This document shows, piece after piece, positions 6,374-13,408 of a DNA stretch of 14,536 nucleotides; the first letter of the stretch is position 1, and the number at the start of each line of letters is the position of its first letter. The stretch lies in assembly GCA_002495535.1 (NCBI GenBank), contig DAFX01000013.1, forward strand, positions 1 to 14,536. The letters are read 5' to 3'. The translations under genes and the position numbers were made by a program. The DNA is from Euryarchaeota archaeon UBA433. GTDB taxonomy: Archaea; Thermoplasmatota; Poseidoniia; Poseidoniales; Poseidoniaceae. The notes beneath the pieces are model-generated. The model was given only the letters and a program-made list of their open reading frames with translations, did not search any database and was not told the origin of the DNA.

Positions 6374-7588
6374 TAGACTGGTGACGATGTCTTCCCGGTT
6401 GAATTGACGGCTCGCATAGTAAGCAGCTAGCCCTGCATAGAAGATGCTTGAGCCCGCCCAAATAATGATGTGCTCTGTGATGACACGGTTCATCAAAAGT
6501 TCACGGAGTGCTAAGAGAATATTGACCACTGGTATGGCGAACCAGAAGGATTCGATGCCGTCTAAATTGATCACCTGAGTGAACAACGCTGGGAACACAA
6601 TCAGCAACAACATGGGTGCCAAAATCGAGCCTGCTTCTTTGACGCTATGTGAACGCATCGCCAATGCGAGTTCAAGGGCAACAACCATGATAGCGAACAA
6701 AAGAATCGCAGTTGCTAGGAGTGCCACAGTTCCGATGGACAGTTCTGGAAGGCCAATGACACTTGAAGAGGCCAAGTAGCCAATTGCAAACAATAGGCCA
6801 CATATTTGCAATAGAACGCCGACACCCGTGATCGTCGCCACAGCAACCCACTTGCCAAGTAACAATTCGAGTCGTGAGCATGGCAGGCATAACAGGGCTT
6901 CTAACGTGCCGCGCTCCCTTTCACCTGCGGTCATATCGATCGACGGTTGCAGGGCACTAGAATAGGTCCAAATGGCTAAAACGAGTGGAATGAACAACGA
7001 CAACACCATGCCTGCTTGTTCTCCACTTGTTGCCACATCACTTTGAGTCACATCCCCGTCCCAGCGAAGAGGATCCAAAGTGGCGTTCACATCCATTCCA
7101 GAGTCCGCAATACGTCGCTCAACCTCTTCTTTTTCCCAAGTGGATAGAGCGTCCAGCAAACGATTCCAGGCTTCATTTGAACGTTCAGAAGTGGACAGGT
7201 GCAAGATCGCATAATTCCATGTGGAATTGTCTTGTTCGAACCTGAGGATTGCATCAACAGAGGAGTTTCGTACCCGTTCTAAATCCTCTCCTGGCTCTGA
7301 AAGCTCTGTGAGGTTGGCTAAAGGCTCGATGGAGAATTCTATTCCGGCCGTTTCTATGGCCATCTCGAGCGTGGGTTCCATTTCATTGGTTTGAATGACA
7401 ATGGAGAGTTCTAAGGCGTCCAATTCAGCTGCCTCAGATTCTAATAAAATTGGGAAGAGAATGAACAAAAGTGGGAACATAAGGAGTGGAATCACGATGA
7501 TGGCCATGATGGTGCGCCAATCCCGAACAAATTCAACGACTTCCTTTTTGGCGATCGCACGGATACGATGAGTTGAAAAATCACTCAC
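6368..7588 (-). CDS. ABC-2 type transporter permease (NatB-like)
   Basis: The 406-residue membrane subunit of an ABC exporter has one N-terminal membrane segment (about 27-49), a large outside domain (about 50-190), and then hydrophobic segments near 192-213, 247-272, 284-311, 319-341, 348-362 and 374-393. The cytoplasmic stretch MTAGERERGTLEALLCLP (219-236) is the coupling motif typical of NatB/ABC-2 permeases. Translation probably starts at GTG 7588, which overlaps the ATPase stop by 8 bases (GTGAGTGA) and follows a strong GGAGGTGA ribosome binding site, so the two subunits are coupled. Sodium export is known for Bacillus NatAB, but the substrate here cannot be read from the sequence. Confidence 0.88.
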   Translation of the reverse strand: MSDFSTHRIRAIAKKEVVEFVRDWRTIMAIIVIPLLMFPLLFILFPILLESEAAELDALELSIVIQTNEMEPTLEMAIETAGIEFSIEPLANLTELSEPGEDLERVRNSSVDAILRFEQDNSTWNYAILHLSTSERSNEAWNRLLDALSTWEKEEVERRIADSGMDVNATLDPLRWDGDVTQSDVATSGEQAGMVLSLFIPLVLAIWTYSSALQPSIDMTAGERERGTLEALLCLPCSRLELLLGKWVAVATITGVGVLLQICGLLFAIGYLASSSVIGLPELSIGTVALLATAILLFAIMVVALELALAMRSHSVKEAGSILAPMLLLIVFPALFTQVINLDGIESFWFAIPVVNILLALRELLMNRVITEHIIIWAGSSIFYAGLAAYYASRQFNREDIVTSLS

Positions 7589-8417
7589 TTTCTTTCACCT
7601 CCTCCATCAGATGCACGGGTGGCTTCGGTGTGAAGAAACGGCGCCACCAACCTGTAAAACGCGCTTCCTTCTCATCATCTTCCTGCCTCGATCGTGCCGC
7701 ATCTTTAGTCAGTGCAACATAGGCTTCTTCGAGGGTTTGAGTTTCAGTTTCCTCGAGCAATTGATGAGGTGACCCATCCGCTCTGATATCCCCGTTGTGG
7801 ACGATGACGATGCGGTCACACACCTGTTCAGCCTCTGCAAGTTGATGCGTTGAATAAATGACTGTCCCTCCCTCTTGCTTGAGTTGCTCGACCAACTTCC
7901 TTACCGTCCGAGCACTGGTAATGTCCAGTCCAGCAGTAGGTTCATCCAAGAGGAGAATCGACGGTCCGTGGGCTAATGCACGCAACAATGCCGTTTTTTG
8001 TTTCATACCACGGCTGAACCCTTTAGTATGCCGTCCAAGGTTTTCACTCATGTCCAAATGATGAGCAAATTTTGCAGTACGCGCCCATGCTGAGCGATCC
8101 GATACTCCGTGCATACGGGAATGGTATCGGATGTTTTCCCAAGCTGTGAGCCGGGAGTAGAGGCCCGTTGACTCTGGCACAACACCCAAGGCTTGGCGCA
8201 TTTGGGTGACAGGTTGTCCATCAGACAGGAGAACGGTTCCCGAACTAGGCGTGTACACGCCTGCCATGAGGCGCAGAAGGGTTGTTTTTCCCGCACCATT
8301 GCTACCTACCAGGCCAATGACTTCACCCGAATTGATTTGCAAATCAATTTGATGCAATGCCTTCAATTCACCGAAGGACTTTGAAACACCAGTCAAGGTA
8401 AGCAGAGGTTCCATCAT
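7581..8417 (-). CDS. ABC transporter ATP-binding protein (NatA-like)
   Basis: This is the ATPase partner of the permease. Counting from an upstream GTG at 8423 (280 residues), Walker A is GSNGAGKT (40-47), the Q-loop region VVPESTGLY (81-89), the signature GFSRGMKQK (135-143, the usual form in NatA/ABC-2 systems), Walker B ILLLDE (156-161) and the switch His193 in STHQ. Possible starts are GTG 8423, ATG 8417 and ATG 8414; none has a strong ribosome binding site, and I list 8417. The last ~40 residues form a charged tail with an aromatic-basic patch (GWWRRFFTPKP, about 258-268) that could touch the membrane. The gene begins about 10 bases after the stop of the ~100-aa unknown gene. Confidence 0.9.
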   Translation of the reverse strand: MMEPLLTLTGVSKSFGELKALHQIDLQINSGEVIGLVGSNGAGKTTLLRLMAGVYTPSSGTVLLSDGQPVTQMRQALGVVPESTGLYSRLTAWENIRYHSRMHGVSDRSAWARTAKFAHHLDMSENLGRHTKGFSRGMKQKTALLRALAHGPSILLLDEPTAGLDITSARTVRKLVEQLKQEGGTVIYSTHQLAEAEQVCDRIVIVHNGDIRADGSPHQLLEETETQTLEEAYVALTKDAARSRQEDDEKEARFTGWWRRFFTPKPPVHLMEEVKESE

Positions 8418-8426
8418 TCCCACATC

Positions 8427-8732
8427 TCATGAAGCACGGCCAGATTCCACGGCGGAATCAAGGCCGGGATGTTTTTCTTCAAGCCTACAAGCGCGAATCA
8501 ATTGTTGTTTCAATTGACTGAATATTTCTTGTTGTGGCACGCCCATTTCAACCAGATTGCCGATCATATTGAAGGCGCCTTGAATCGCACCAGCATCGAG
8601 AAAAGCATCGTTTGTGATTTGACCAGTTTGTCGCAGGACATCTAACCTGTCAGCGATAAATTGTGCTTCCTTTCTCACGCTTGGCCCATCAATGTGGGCA
8701 CGTGCGATTAGAGTGTCAACACAGGTTCGCAT
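8427..8732 (-). CDS. Conserved-looking helical protein of unknown function (~101 aa)
   Basis: I do not recognise this family. From ATG 8732 the product is 101 residues, soluble and almost entirely helical: RTCVDTLIARAHIDG, KEAQFIADRLDVLRQTG, AIQGAFNMIGNLVEMG and QEIFSQLKQQLIRACRLEE read as four amphipathic helices. There is no signal peptide, membrane segment or metal motif. In-frame GTG (8750) and TTG (8756) would lengthen it by 6 or 8 residues; none of the three has a clear ribosome binding site. It lies between the epimerase gene and the ABC ATPase gene on the same strand and closes just before the ATPase start, so it may serve the transporter, but that is only a guess from position. Confidence 0.65.
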   Translation of the reverse strand: MRTCVDTLIARAHIDGPSVRKEAQFIADRLDVLRQTGQITNDAFLDAGAIQGAFNMIGNLVEMGVPQQEIFSQLKQQLIRACRLEEKHPGLDSAVESGRAS

Positions 8733-8792
8733 GGTTTTTGTTTTGGGCACGGACAACTATGAGGGTTCCCCTCTCAGGCAATGGAAAAGCGC

Positions 8793-9230
8793 TCACCGGG
8801 GCGTTTCCGTAAGTTCAACCAAAACGCCACCAGTGGATTTTGGGTGAACAAAAGCGATTCTTTTTCCACCAGCGCCGCGTCGTGGAACCTCATCGATCAT
8901 TTTCACTCCATGTTCTAACAAGTAGGCGATCAAACCTTCGAGATTTCCTACTCTGAAGCACACTTGTTGTACACCGGGTCCACGCTTTGCCAAGAATTTT
9001 CCAATGGGCGTATCTTCTGACGTTGGTTCAAGCAATTCCACCATTGGCGGATGGCCTTCTTCATGTTGAGCAGGGGAAGTCGAAAAAAAGCGAGTTTTCA
9101 CACCTTGATCGGAAATTGTTTCATCTTCTGCAGTATTTTGCAGCCCAATCAACGTCCAGAACGTAGAAGCGTCGTCTAAATTTGCAGTAGCGATGCCGAT
9201 GTGATCGATGTGTATTGGTCCGAAATCCAT
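8793..9230 (-). CDS. mce: Methylmalonyl-CoA epimerase (VOC superfamily)
   Basis: The epimerase interconverts (2R)- and (2S)-methylmalonyl-CoA, feeding the mutase encoded just upstream. The 145-residue protein has two VOC modules: HIDHIGIA (7-14, metal ligand His10), VELLEP (64-69, Glu65), GPGVQQVCFRV (84-94) and HPKSTGGVLVEL (129-140, Glu139). In most family members the third motif reads HH (GxGxHHxxF); here both are Gln (Gln88, Gln89), so one usual metal-binding His is missing. The start is firm: the SD-like GAGGTGGT overlaps the mutA stop and lies 3 bases before the ATG. The mutA-mce pairing strongly supports the name. Confidence 0.88.
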   Translation of the reverse strand: MDFGPIHIDHIGIATANLDDASTFWTLIGLQNTAEDETISDQGVKTRFFSTSPAQHEEGHPPMVELLEPTSEDTPIGKFLAKRGPGVQQVCFRVGNLEGLIAYLLEHGVKMIDEVPRRGAGGKRIAFVHPKSTGGVLVELTETPR

Positions 9231-9239
9231 TCTACCACC

Positions 9240-10841
9240 TCAAAATCCACTTGGTGCCATCCAAGTGCCGAACTCATCCTTCATCGCGTTCATGATTTCA
9301 CCTAGGGTGCAACCTGATTTCACGGCCGAAATCACATGTGGGAACAAATTATCTGAGCCAGCTGCTGCCTCACGAATGGCCAAAAGGAGCAGGTTGCAAT
9401 TGTTCTGATCTCGTGTGGACCGTAATTGTTTCAATTTAGCGCATTGCGCCTCGCCGACACTTGGATCTAACTTCATCACTTCTGGACTGTTCAACTCTTC
9501 CATGGTTCCGTGGTTGACGCCAACAATCTTTCTCGTACCCGATTCTACATCGTTAAGGTGAGCGTACGCGGCGTTGTGAATTTCTCGTTGCTGCCATCCT
9601 TGTTCAATTGCCTTCATTGCCCCTCCGAGGGATTCAATTTCCAAAATCTGCTTTTTAGCTTCATCATGAATTCTTTTTGTCAATTGTTCCACATGGTAAG
9701 ATCCGCCAAGGGGGTCGACGACGTCGGCTGCACCGCTTTCTTCTGCAATTATTTGTTGAGTCCTGAGCGCTACAGTTGCAGATTTTTCGGTTGGAAGTCC
9801 TAAAGCTTCGTCGTATGAATTGGTGTGAAGACTCTGTGTCCCACCACAAACTGCTGCAAGGGCTTGTATTGTGACGCGAGCAACGTTGTTCAGTGGTTGC
9901 TGAGCTGTAAGACTAACTCCAGCTACTTGAGTGTGGAAACGAAGCATGCTGGATTTGGGATTCTTGGGTGCGTAACGTTCCGTGATGAGTTCGTACCACA
10001 GGGTTCTTGCTGCTCTGAACTTTGATGCTTCTTCAAAGAAATCATTGTGGCAGTTAAAGAAAAACGAAAGACGTGGACCAAAGGTATCTATGTCCAAACC
10101 AGACCTTATGGCAGCGTCTACATATTCCAAGGCATTTGCCAGAGTGAACGCAACTTCTTGAACTGCGGTGGAGCCAGCTTCACGAATGTGATAGCCAGAG
10201 ATTGAGATGGTGTTCCATTTTGGAACATGCTCCGCACAATATTCAAAAATATCTGTGATCAATCTCATGCTTGGTTTTGGTGGAAACACGTAAGTTCCAC
10301 GTGCAATGTACTCCTTCAAAATATCATTTTGGATGGTTCCGAGTACTTGATGGGGCGCAATGCCTTGTTCTTCAGCTACGGCTATGTACATGGCCAGTAA
10401 AACCATGGCTGGGGCGTTTATTGTCATTGATGTGCTCACTTTATCCAATGGAATACCTGCCAATAATTCCCGCATATCGTCCAATTGAGAAATTGAAACG
10501 CCGACTTTTCCAACTTCACCAAAGGAGAGGTCATCGTCCGCGTCCATGCCAAGTTGAGTTGGTAAATCGAAAGCAACTGAGAGGCCTTTTTGCCCTCTGT
10601 CAAGTAATAATTTGAAGCGTTCATTTGTGGCTGAGGCACTGGAAAAGCCAGCATATTGTCGCATGGTCCAGAGACGGGAACGATACATTGTGGCGTGGAT
10701 CCCCCGAGTGTAGGGTGGGGATCCGGCATTGCCAATTTCATTGACACTGACGCCGTTCGTATCCAAGGTTTCTTGGGTGCTTTGTAGAGGCAACTTCAAC
10801 CCGCTCAGGGTCTTCCACTCTTCCTTGCGTTGAGTGACCAT
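9240..10841 (-). CDS. mutA: Methylmalonyl-CoA mutase, large (catalytic) subunit
   Basis: The TIM-barrel catalytic subunit of adenosylcobalamin-dependent methylmalonyl-CoA mutase converts (R)-methylmalonyl-CoA to succinyl-CoA. The 533 residues include TMYRSRLWTMRQYAGFSSA (51-69) with Tyr63, QNDILKEYIARGTYVFPP (171-188) with Arg181, and SISGYHIREAG (213-223) with His218. The Tyr and Arg are the substrate-carboxylate residues that mark methylmalonyl- rather than isobutyryl-CoA mutase. It ends without the C-terminal B12-binding domain, so a separate small subunit must be encoded elsewhere; none is in the window. ATG 10841 lies 41 bases after the FKBP stop with no evident ribosome binding site. 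mce follows after 9 bases. Confidence 0.95.
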   Translation of the reverse strand: MVTQRKEEWKTLSGLKLPLQSTQETLDTNGVSVNEIGNAGSPPYTRGIHATMYRSRLWTMRQYAGFSSASATNERFKLLLDRGQKGLSVAFDLPTQLGMDADDDLSFGEVGKVGVSISQLDDMRELLAGIPLDKVSTSMTINAPAMVLLAMYIAVAEEQGIAPHQVLGTIQNDILKEYIARGTYVFPPKPSMRLITDIFEYCAEHVPKWNTISISGYHIREAGSTAVQEVAFTLANALEYVDAAIRSGLDIDTFGPRLSFFFNCHNDFFEEASKFRAARTLWYELITERYAPKNPKSSMLRFHTQVAGVSLTAQQPLNNVARVTIQALAAVCGGTQSLHTNSYDEALGLPTEKSATVALRTQQIIAEESGAADVVDPLGGSYHVEQLTKRIHDEAKKQILEIESLGGAMKAIEQGWQQREIHNAAYAHLNDVESGTRKIVGVNHGTMEELNSPEVMKLDPSVGEAQCAKLKQLRSTRDQNNCNLLLLAIREAAAGSDNLFPHVISAVKSGCTLGEIMNAMKDEFGTWMAPSGF

Positions 10842-10882
10842 GCTTCGCCCAGGAGGACGGGCTTCATCAACACTCGCCTTGT

Positions 10883-11389
10883 TCAGTGGGTATGTTCACC
10901 ATCGGGGCCGTGTGCGTGGCCGTGTTCGATCTCATCTTTTGAAGCGGCTCTGAGTTCTACGATTTCCACTGAAAATTTGAGTGATTGACCTGCAAGTGCA
11001 TGGTTGAAATCAGCGGTAACCATATCATCAGTGAGGCTGGTAATCCGAAACGGCGAGGGGCCATGGGGCAGTTGTGCAACGAGTTGCATACCCACTTCTA
11101 GGGTTGCTTGCTCTTCTAATTGCTTGAATTGTTCGCGTGGAATATCCATCACTGCATTATTGTCTCGATCGCCGTATGCACGGTCCGATGTCAATTCAAA
11201 TTCGACACGTTCGCCCACCTTGGCGCCCATGATTTCTTCCTCAAAGCCAGGAATCATTTGCTTGTGACCAACCAAAAAAGTCAATGGATCTCGACCCTCA
11301 CTGCTGTCAAAGACTTCACCGTTTTCTGGTAGGGTTCCAGTATAATGTACGCTTGCTACCATGTTTTCAGAGACTGTATTTTCTGTCAT
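10883..11389 (-). CDS. FKBP-type peptidyl-prolyl cis-trans isomerase (SlyD-like)
   Basis: A 168-residue cytoplasmic prolyl isomerase/chaperone of the SlyD type. The FKBP core is VHYTGTLPENGEVFDSS (14-30), PLTFLVGHKQMIPGFEEEIMGAKVGE (35-60) and DRAYGDRD (69-76). An insert-in-flap chaperone domain follows (about 77-122), and the core closes with DFNHALAGQSLKFSVEIVEL (127-146). The tail HGHAHGPDGEHTH is histidine-rich, as in SlyD proteins that bind nickel or other metals. The start is well supported: an AGGTGA ribosome binding site lies 4 bases before the ATG, inside the end of the upstream 298-aa gene. No signal peptide is present. No substrate link to mutA is evident beyond co-direction. Confidence 0.93.
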   Translation of the reverse strand: MTENTVSENMVASVHYTGTLPENGEVFDSSEGRDPLTFLVGHKQMIPGFEEEIMGAKVGERVEFELTSDRAYGDRDNNAVMDIPREQFKQLEEQATLEVGMQLVAQLPHGPSPFRITSLTDDMVTADFNHALAGQSLKFSVEIVELRAASKDEIEHGHAHGPDGEHTH

Positions 11390-11393
11390 ATCT

Positions 11394-12290
11394 TCACCTT
11401 CTTGTTGTCATTTTGTTGACGAGATCACGGAGTTTTTGAGCCACAGACTCTGGTAAAATTTCTTCCATTACCTTCTGTTCAATAAATTCAATTGAATCTG
11501 AGACCCCCATGCGTTCGCCCTTTGCCCAGACTTGGCCCAGAATATTCGAGCGGTGCTCCTCTGCAATCTCTGGATTGTCGAGAATTTCACGAGCGGCGTA
11601 CTTGTATTCCAAGTACTTTTGACGGTTCAACTTCTTTTCCTGCTTTTGTCGACCGCCGCCTTTCTTATCATGACGACGTCGTTTTCTACGTCGGTCGCCA
11701 CTCGGTTTTGCCACGGTAGTTTCGATGGTCTTGAAAACATCCTTCGAACGTGGATTTTGTGAATCAGATTCTACCTTTGTTGGACTCGGGGTCGTGAGTG
11801 TAGCCGCTGCCTTGACTTCAGTAGGTTTTGCTTCGACTTCAGCGACCACTTCCGGAGGGGCGGGGGTGGCGGTCGGTTTGGCATTCGCCTTTGCATTTTG
11901 ACGTGACAGTTCTGATTTCCGTCTCAATTCTGCAATACGATCTTCGTGAGAAACTTGAGGTTTAGCCGCTGTGGGCTTAGCGACTGAATTGGTAATGGTT
12001 GCACCCGCCTTTGCTGGCGTCTGAGTTGAAGCAGCTGGTTGTTTGGCCGCTCCACTCTGTTGGTTTTTCATCCGCTCCATCGCTTCTTTCTGCTTTTTAG
12101 CTAGTTCCGTCATGCCGCTGTTGACTTCTGGCACAGGGGTTGCTGGGCGTGCAGGAGCAGCCCGGCGTTCGTTGTTTTTCCGTTCTGTTTGACGCTTGTT
12201 GCGTTGGGCGGAAGCATTTGGGGCGAACGGGTTGAACGGCTCGTCCCGCTTTTTCCTTCCATTTCGGTCTACGATGCGTGAGGCCCCCAC
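11394..12290 (-). CDS. Basic, largely disordered protein of unknown function (298 aa)
   Basis: I do not recognise this protein. Residues 1-~195 are low-complexity, rich in Ala, Pro, Lys, Thr and Gln, with two short charged helical stretches (TELAKKQKEAMERMKNQQ, 61-78; HEDRIAELRRKSELSRQNAK, 115-134). A very basic patch follows (GDRRRKRRRHDKKGGGRQKQ, 198-217), then an ordered, helical C-terminal domain of about 80 residues (LNRQKYLEYKYAAREILDNP... to VNKMTTRR). The layout suggests a nucleic-acid- or ribosome-binding protein with a flexible arm. It starts at GTG 12290; a TATA box lies about 25 bases upstream, so the message is probably leaderless, and no other start occurs near. The SD for the FKBP gene lies over its stop. 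Codon pattern and frame length support a real gene. Confidence 0.75.
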   Translation of the reverse strand: MGASRIVDRNGRKKRDEPFNPFAPNASAQRNKRQTERKNNERRAAPARPATPVPEVNSGMTELAKKQKEAMERMKNQQSGAAKQPAASTQTPAKAGATITNSVAKPTAAKPQVSHEDRIAELRRKSELSRQNAKANAKPTATPAPPEVVAEVEAKPTEVKAAATLTTPSPTKVESDSQNPRSKDVFKTIETTVAKPSGDRRRKRRRHDKKGGGRQKQEKKLNRQKYLEYKYAAREILDNPEIAEEHRSNILGQVWAKGERMGVSDSIEFIEQKVMEEILPESVAQKLRDLVNKMTTRR

Positions 12291-12310
12291 TTTGTTCCCG
12301 CTGGTAACCG

Positions 12311-12318
12311 TATAAAAA
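12311..12318 (-). promoter_or_regulatory. TATA box upstream of the 298-aa gene
   Basis: TTTTTATA on the minus strand is centred about 25 bases before the GTG at 12290, as for a leaderless archaeal transcript. It lies only 22 bases beyond the kae1 stop. The T-run could therefore also act as a U-rich terminator for kae1 transcripts. The promoter would drive the 298-aa gene, FKBP and probably mutA-mce. Confidence 0.55.
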
Positions 12319-12340
12319 CAATGAGTGCGATATTAGCGAC

Positions 12341-13357
12341 TCATACGGGCCATGTCACGGGTGTTTGGTCCGTTCGCAGGTATTGATCAACCGCGCTATG
12401 ACTTAACTCCGTACGCCTACCATGCCTTAATTCAATCATGCCGAGGAGGGCAATCATCGAACCATTATCGATGCAATACATACGCGGCGGGGCATGAGAT
12501 GTCGCTTCTCGTTCTCCGGCCATGAGTTGGCACATTTGTCGCAGACGGTTGTTGCATGCAACCCCACCACCAAGGAGCAGTTCTGATTTCCCAGTATGTG
12601 CGAGTGCCCGTTCAGCAATTTCCACACAAGCAGCGAAGGCGTGTTCTTGCAGTGACCAACAGACGGCACCCAATTCAGCCCCATGATCCAATAAGCGTTG
12701 AGCCGCTGTCATGACTCCAGAAAAAGCGAGATCCATGCCACGGACGGCAAATGGCAATTCCAAACCCTCGAGGCTTGCCCCGTCGTTTTCTGCAAGCCAT
12801 TCTTTGGCGAGTTTTTCAATGACTGGGCCACCAGGAAATGGAATGCCTTGAGCTCGTGCGAATTTGTCGAGCATGTTGCCGATGCCAATATCGAGCGTTT
12901 CCCCAAGGACACGATACCGTCCATCCAAATGAGCGATCACTTGGGTATTGCCACCTGAAACGTAGAGCAGAATTGGGTCGGTGCATCCGCATTGCTGCCG
13001 TCCGATTTCGATGTGAGCAACGCAGTGATTGACCCCAATAAGGGGTATGTCAAGCCTGCTAGAGATCCCTCTAGCAATTGCGGCCCCAACACGCAAACAG
13101 GGGCCTAACCCAGGACCTTGAGAGTAGGCGACGGCTCCAAGATCAGATGGCGAAAGTGAATTATCTTCCAATAATTGGGCGAGAAGACGTTGCGCAGCGT
13201 CTTTGTGATGATCTGCAGCTTCCCTTGGATGGATGCCGCCTTCATCAGGCGATACTGTGGATGAACTTGCTGCTGTTGGCTCGCCATGTGCATCAACCAG
13301 GCCAAACGAAAGAGTATGTGCGGTTGATTCGATGCCTAGTGTCCAACTTCTTGACAT
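12341..13357 (-). CDS. kae1: tRNA N6-adenosine threonylcarbamoyltransferase Kae1 (KEOPS)
   Basis: Kae1 (TsaD family) is the catalytic subunit of KEOPS, transferring threonylcarbamoyl to A37 of ANN-decoding tRNAs to make t6A. The 338-residue protein has the ASKHA fold motifs LGIESTAHTLSFGL (7-20), SQGPGLGPCLRVG (79-91), iron/zinc ligands HCVAH (111-115), YVSGGNTQV (132-140), LLGGGVACNNRLR (261-273) and CIDNGSMIALLG (295-306, Asp297). The His-rich HPREAADHH stretch (43-51) also fits the family. In many archaea Kae1 is fused to the kinase Bud32; here it ends after the ATPase fold, so Bud32 must be separate. The gene is divergent from hutI with 51 bases between the starts, in which I see no clear TATA box. 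Confidence 0.95.
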   Translation of the reverse strand: MSRSWTLGIESTAHTLSFGLVDAHGEPTAASSSTVSPDEGGIHPREAADHHKDAAQRLLAQLLEDNSLSPSDLGAVAYSQGPGLGPCLRVGAAIARGISSRLDIPLIGVNHCVAHIEIGRQQCGCTDPILLYVSGGNTQVIAHLDGRYRVLGETLDIGIGNMLDKFARAQGIPFPGGPVIEKLAKEWLAENDGASLEGLELPFAVRGMDLAFSGVMTAAQRLLDHGAELGAVCWSLQEHAFAACVEIAERALAHTGKSELLLGGGVACNNRLRQMCQLMAGEREATSHAPPRMYCIDNGSMIALLGMIELRHGRRTELSHSAVDQYLRTDQTPVTWPV

Positions 13358-13408
13358 GTTACGCCCACAGAGCCATTGTTCTTCAACCCTCAGCCTTAGC
13401 CCTCTACA

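Noticed and set aside
8762..8776. Short inverted repeat GAGGG-TTC-CCCTC between mce and the ~100-aa gene, as a terminator
   Set aside because: Only five base pairs with no T-run on the minus strand after it; archaeal terminators rely on U-rich tracts. It is too weak to call.
12097..12321. A 74-codon minus-strand frame beginning upstream of the 298-aa gene
   Set aside because: It is in a different frame from the long basic protein, would start at the TATA box itself, and shows no domain.
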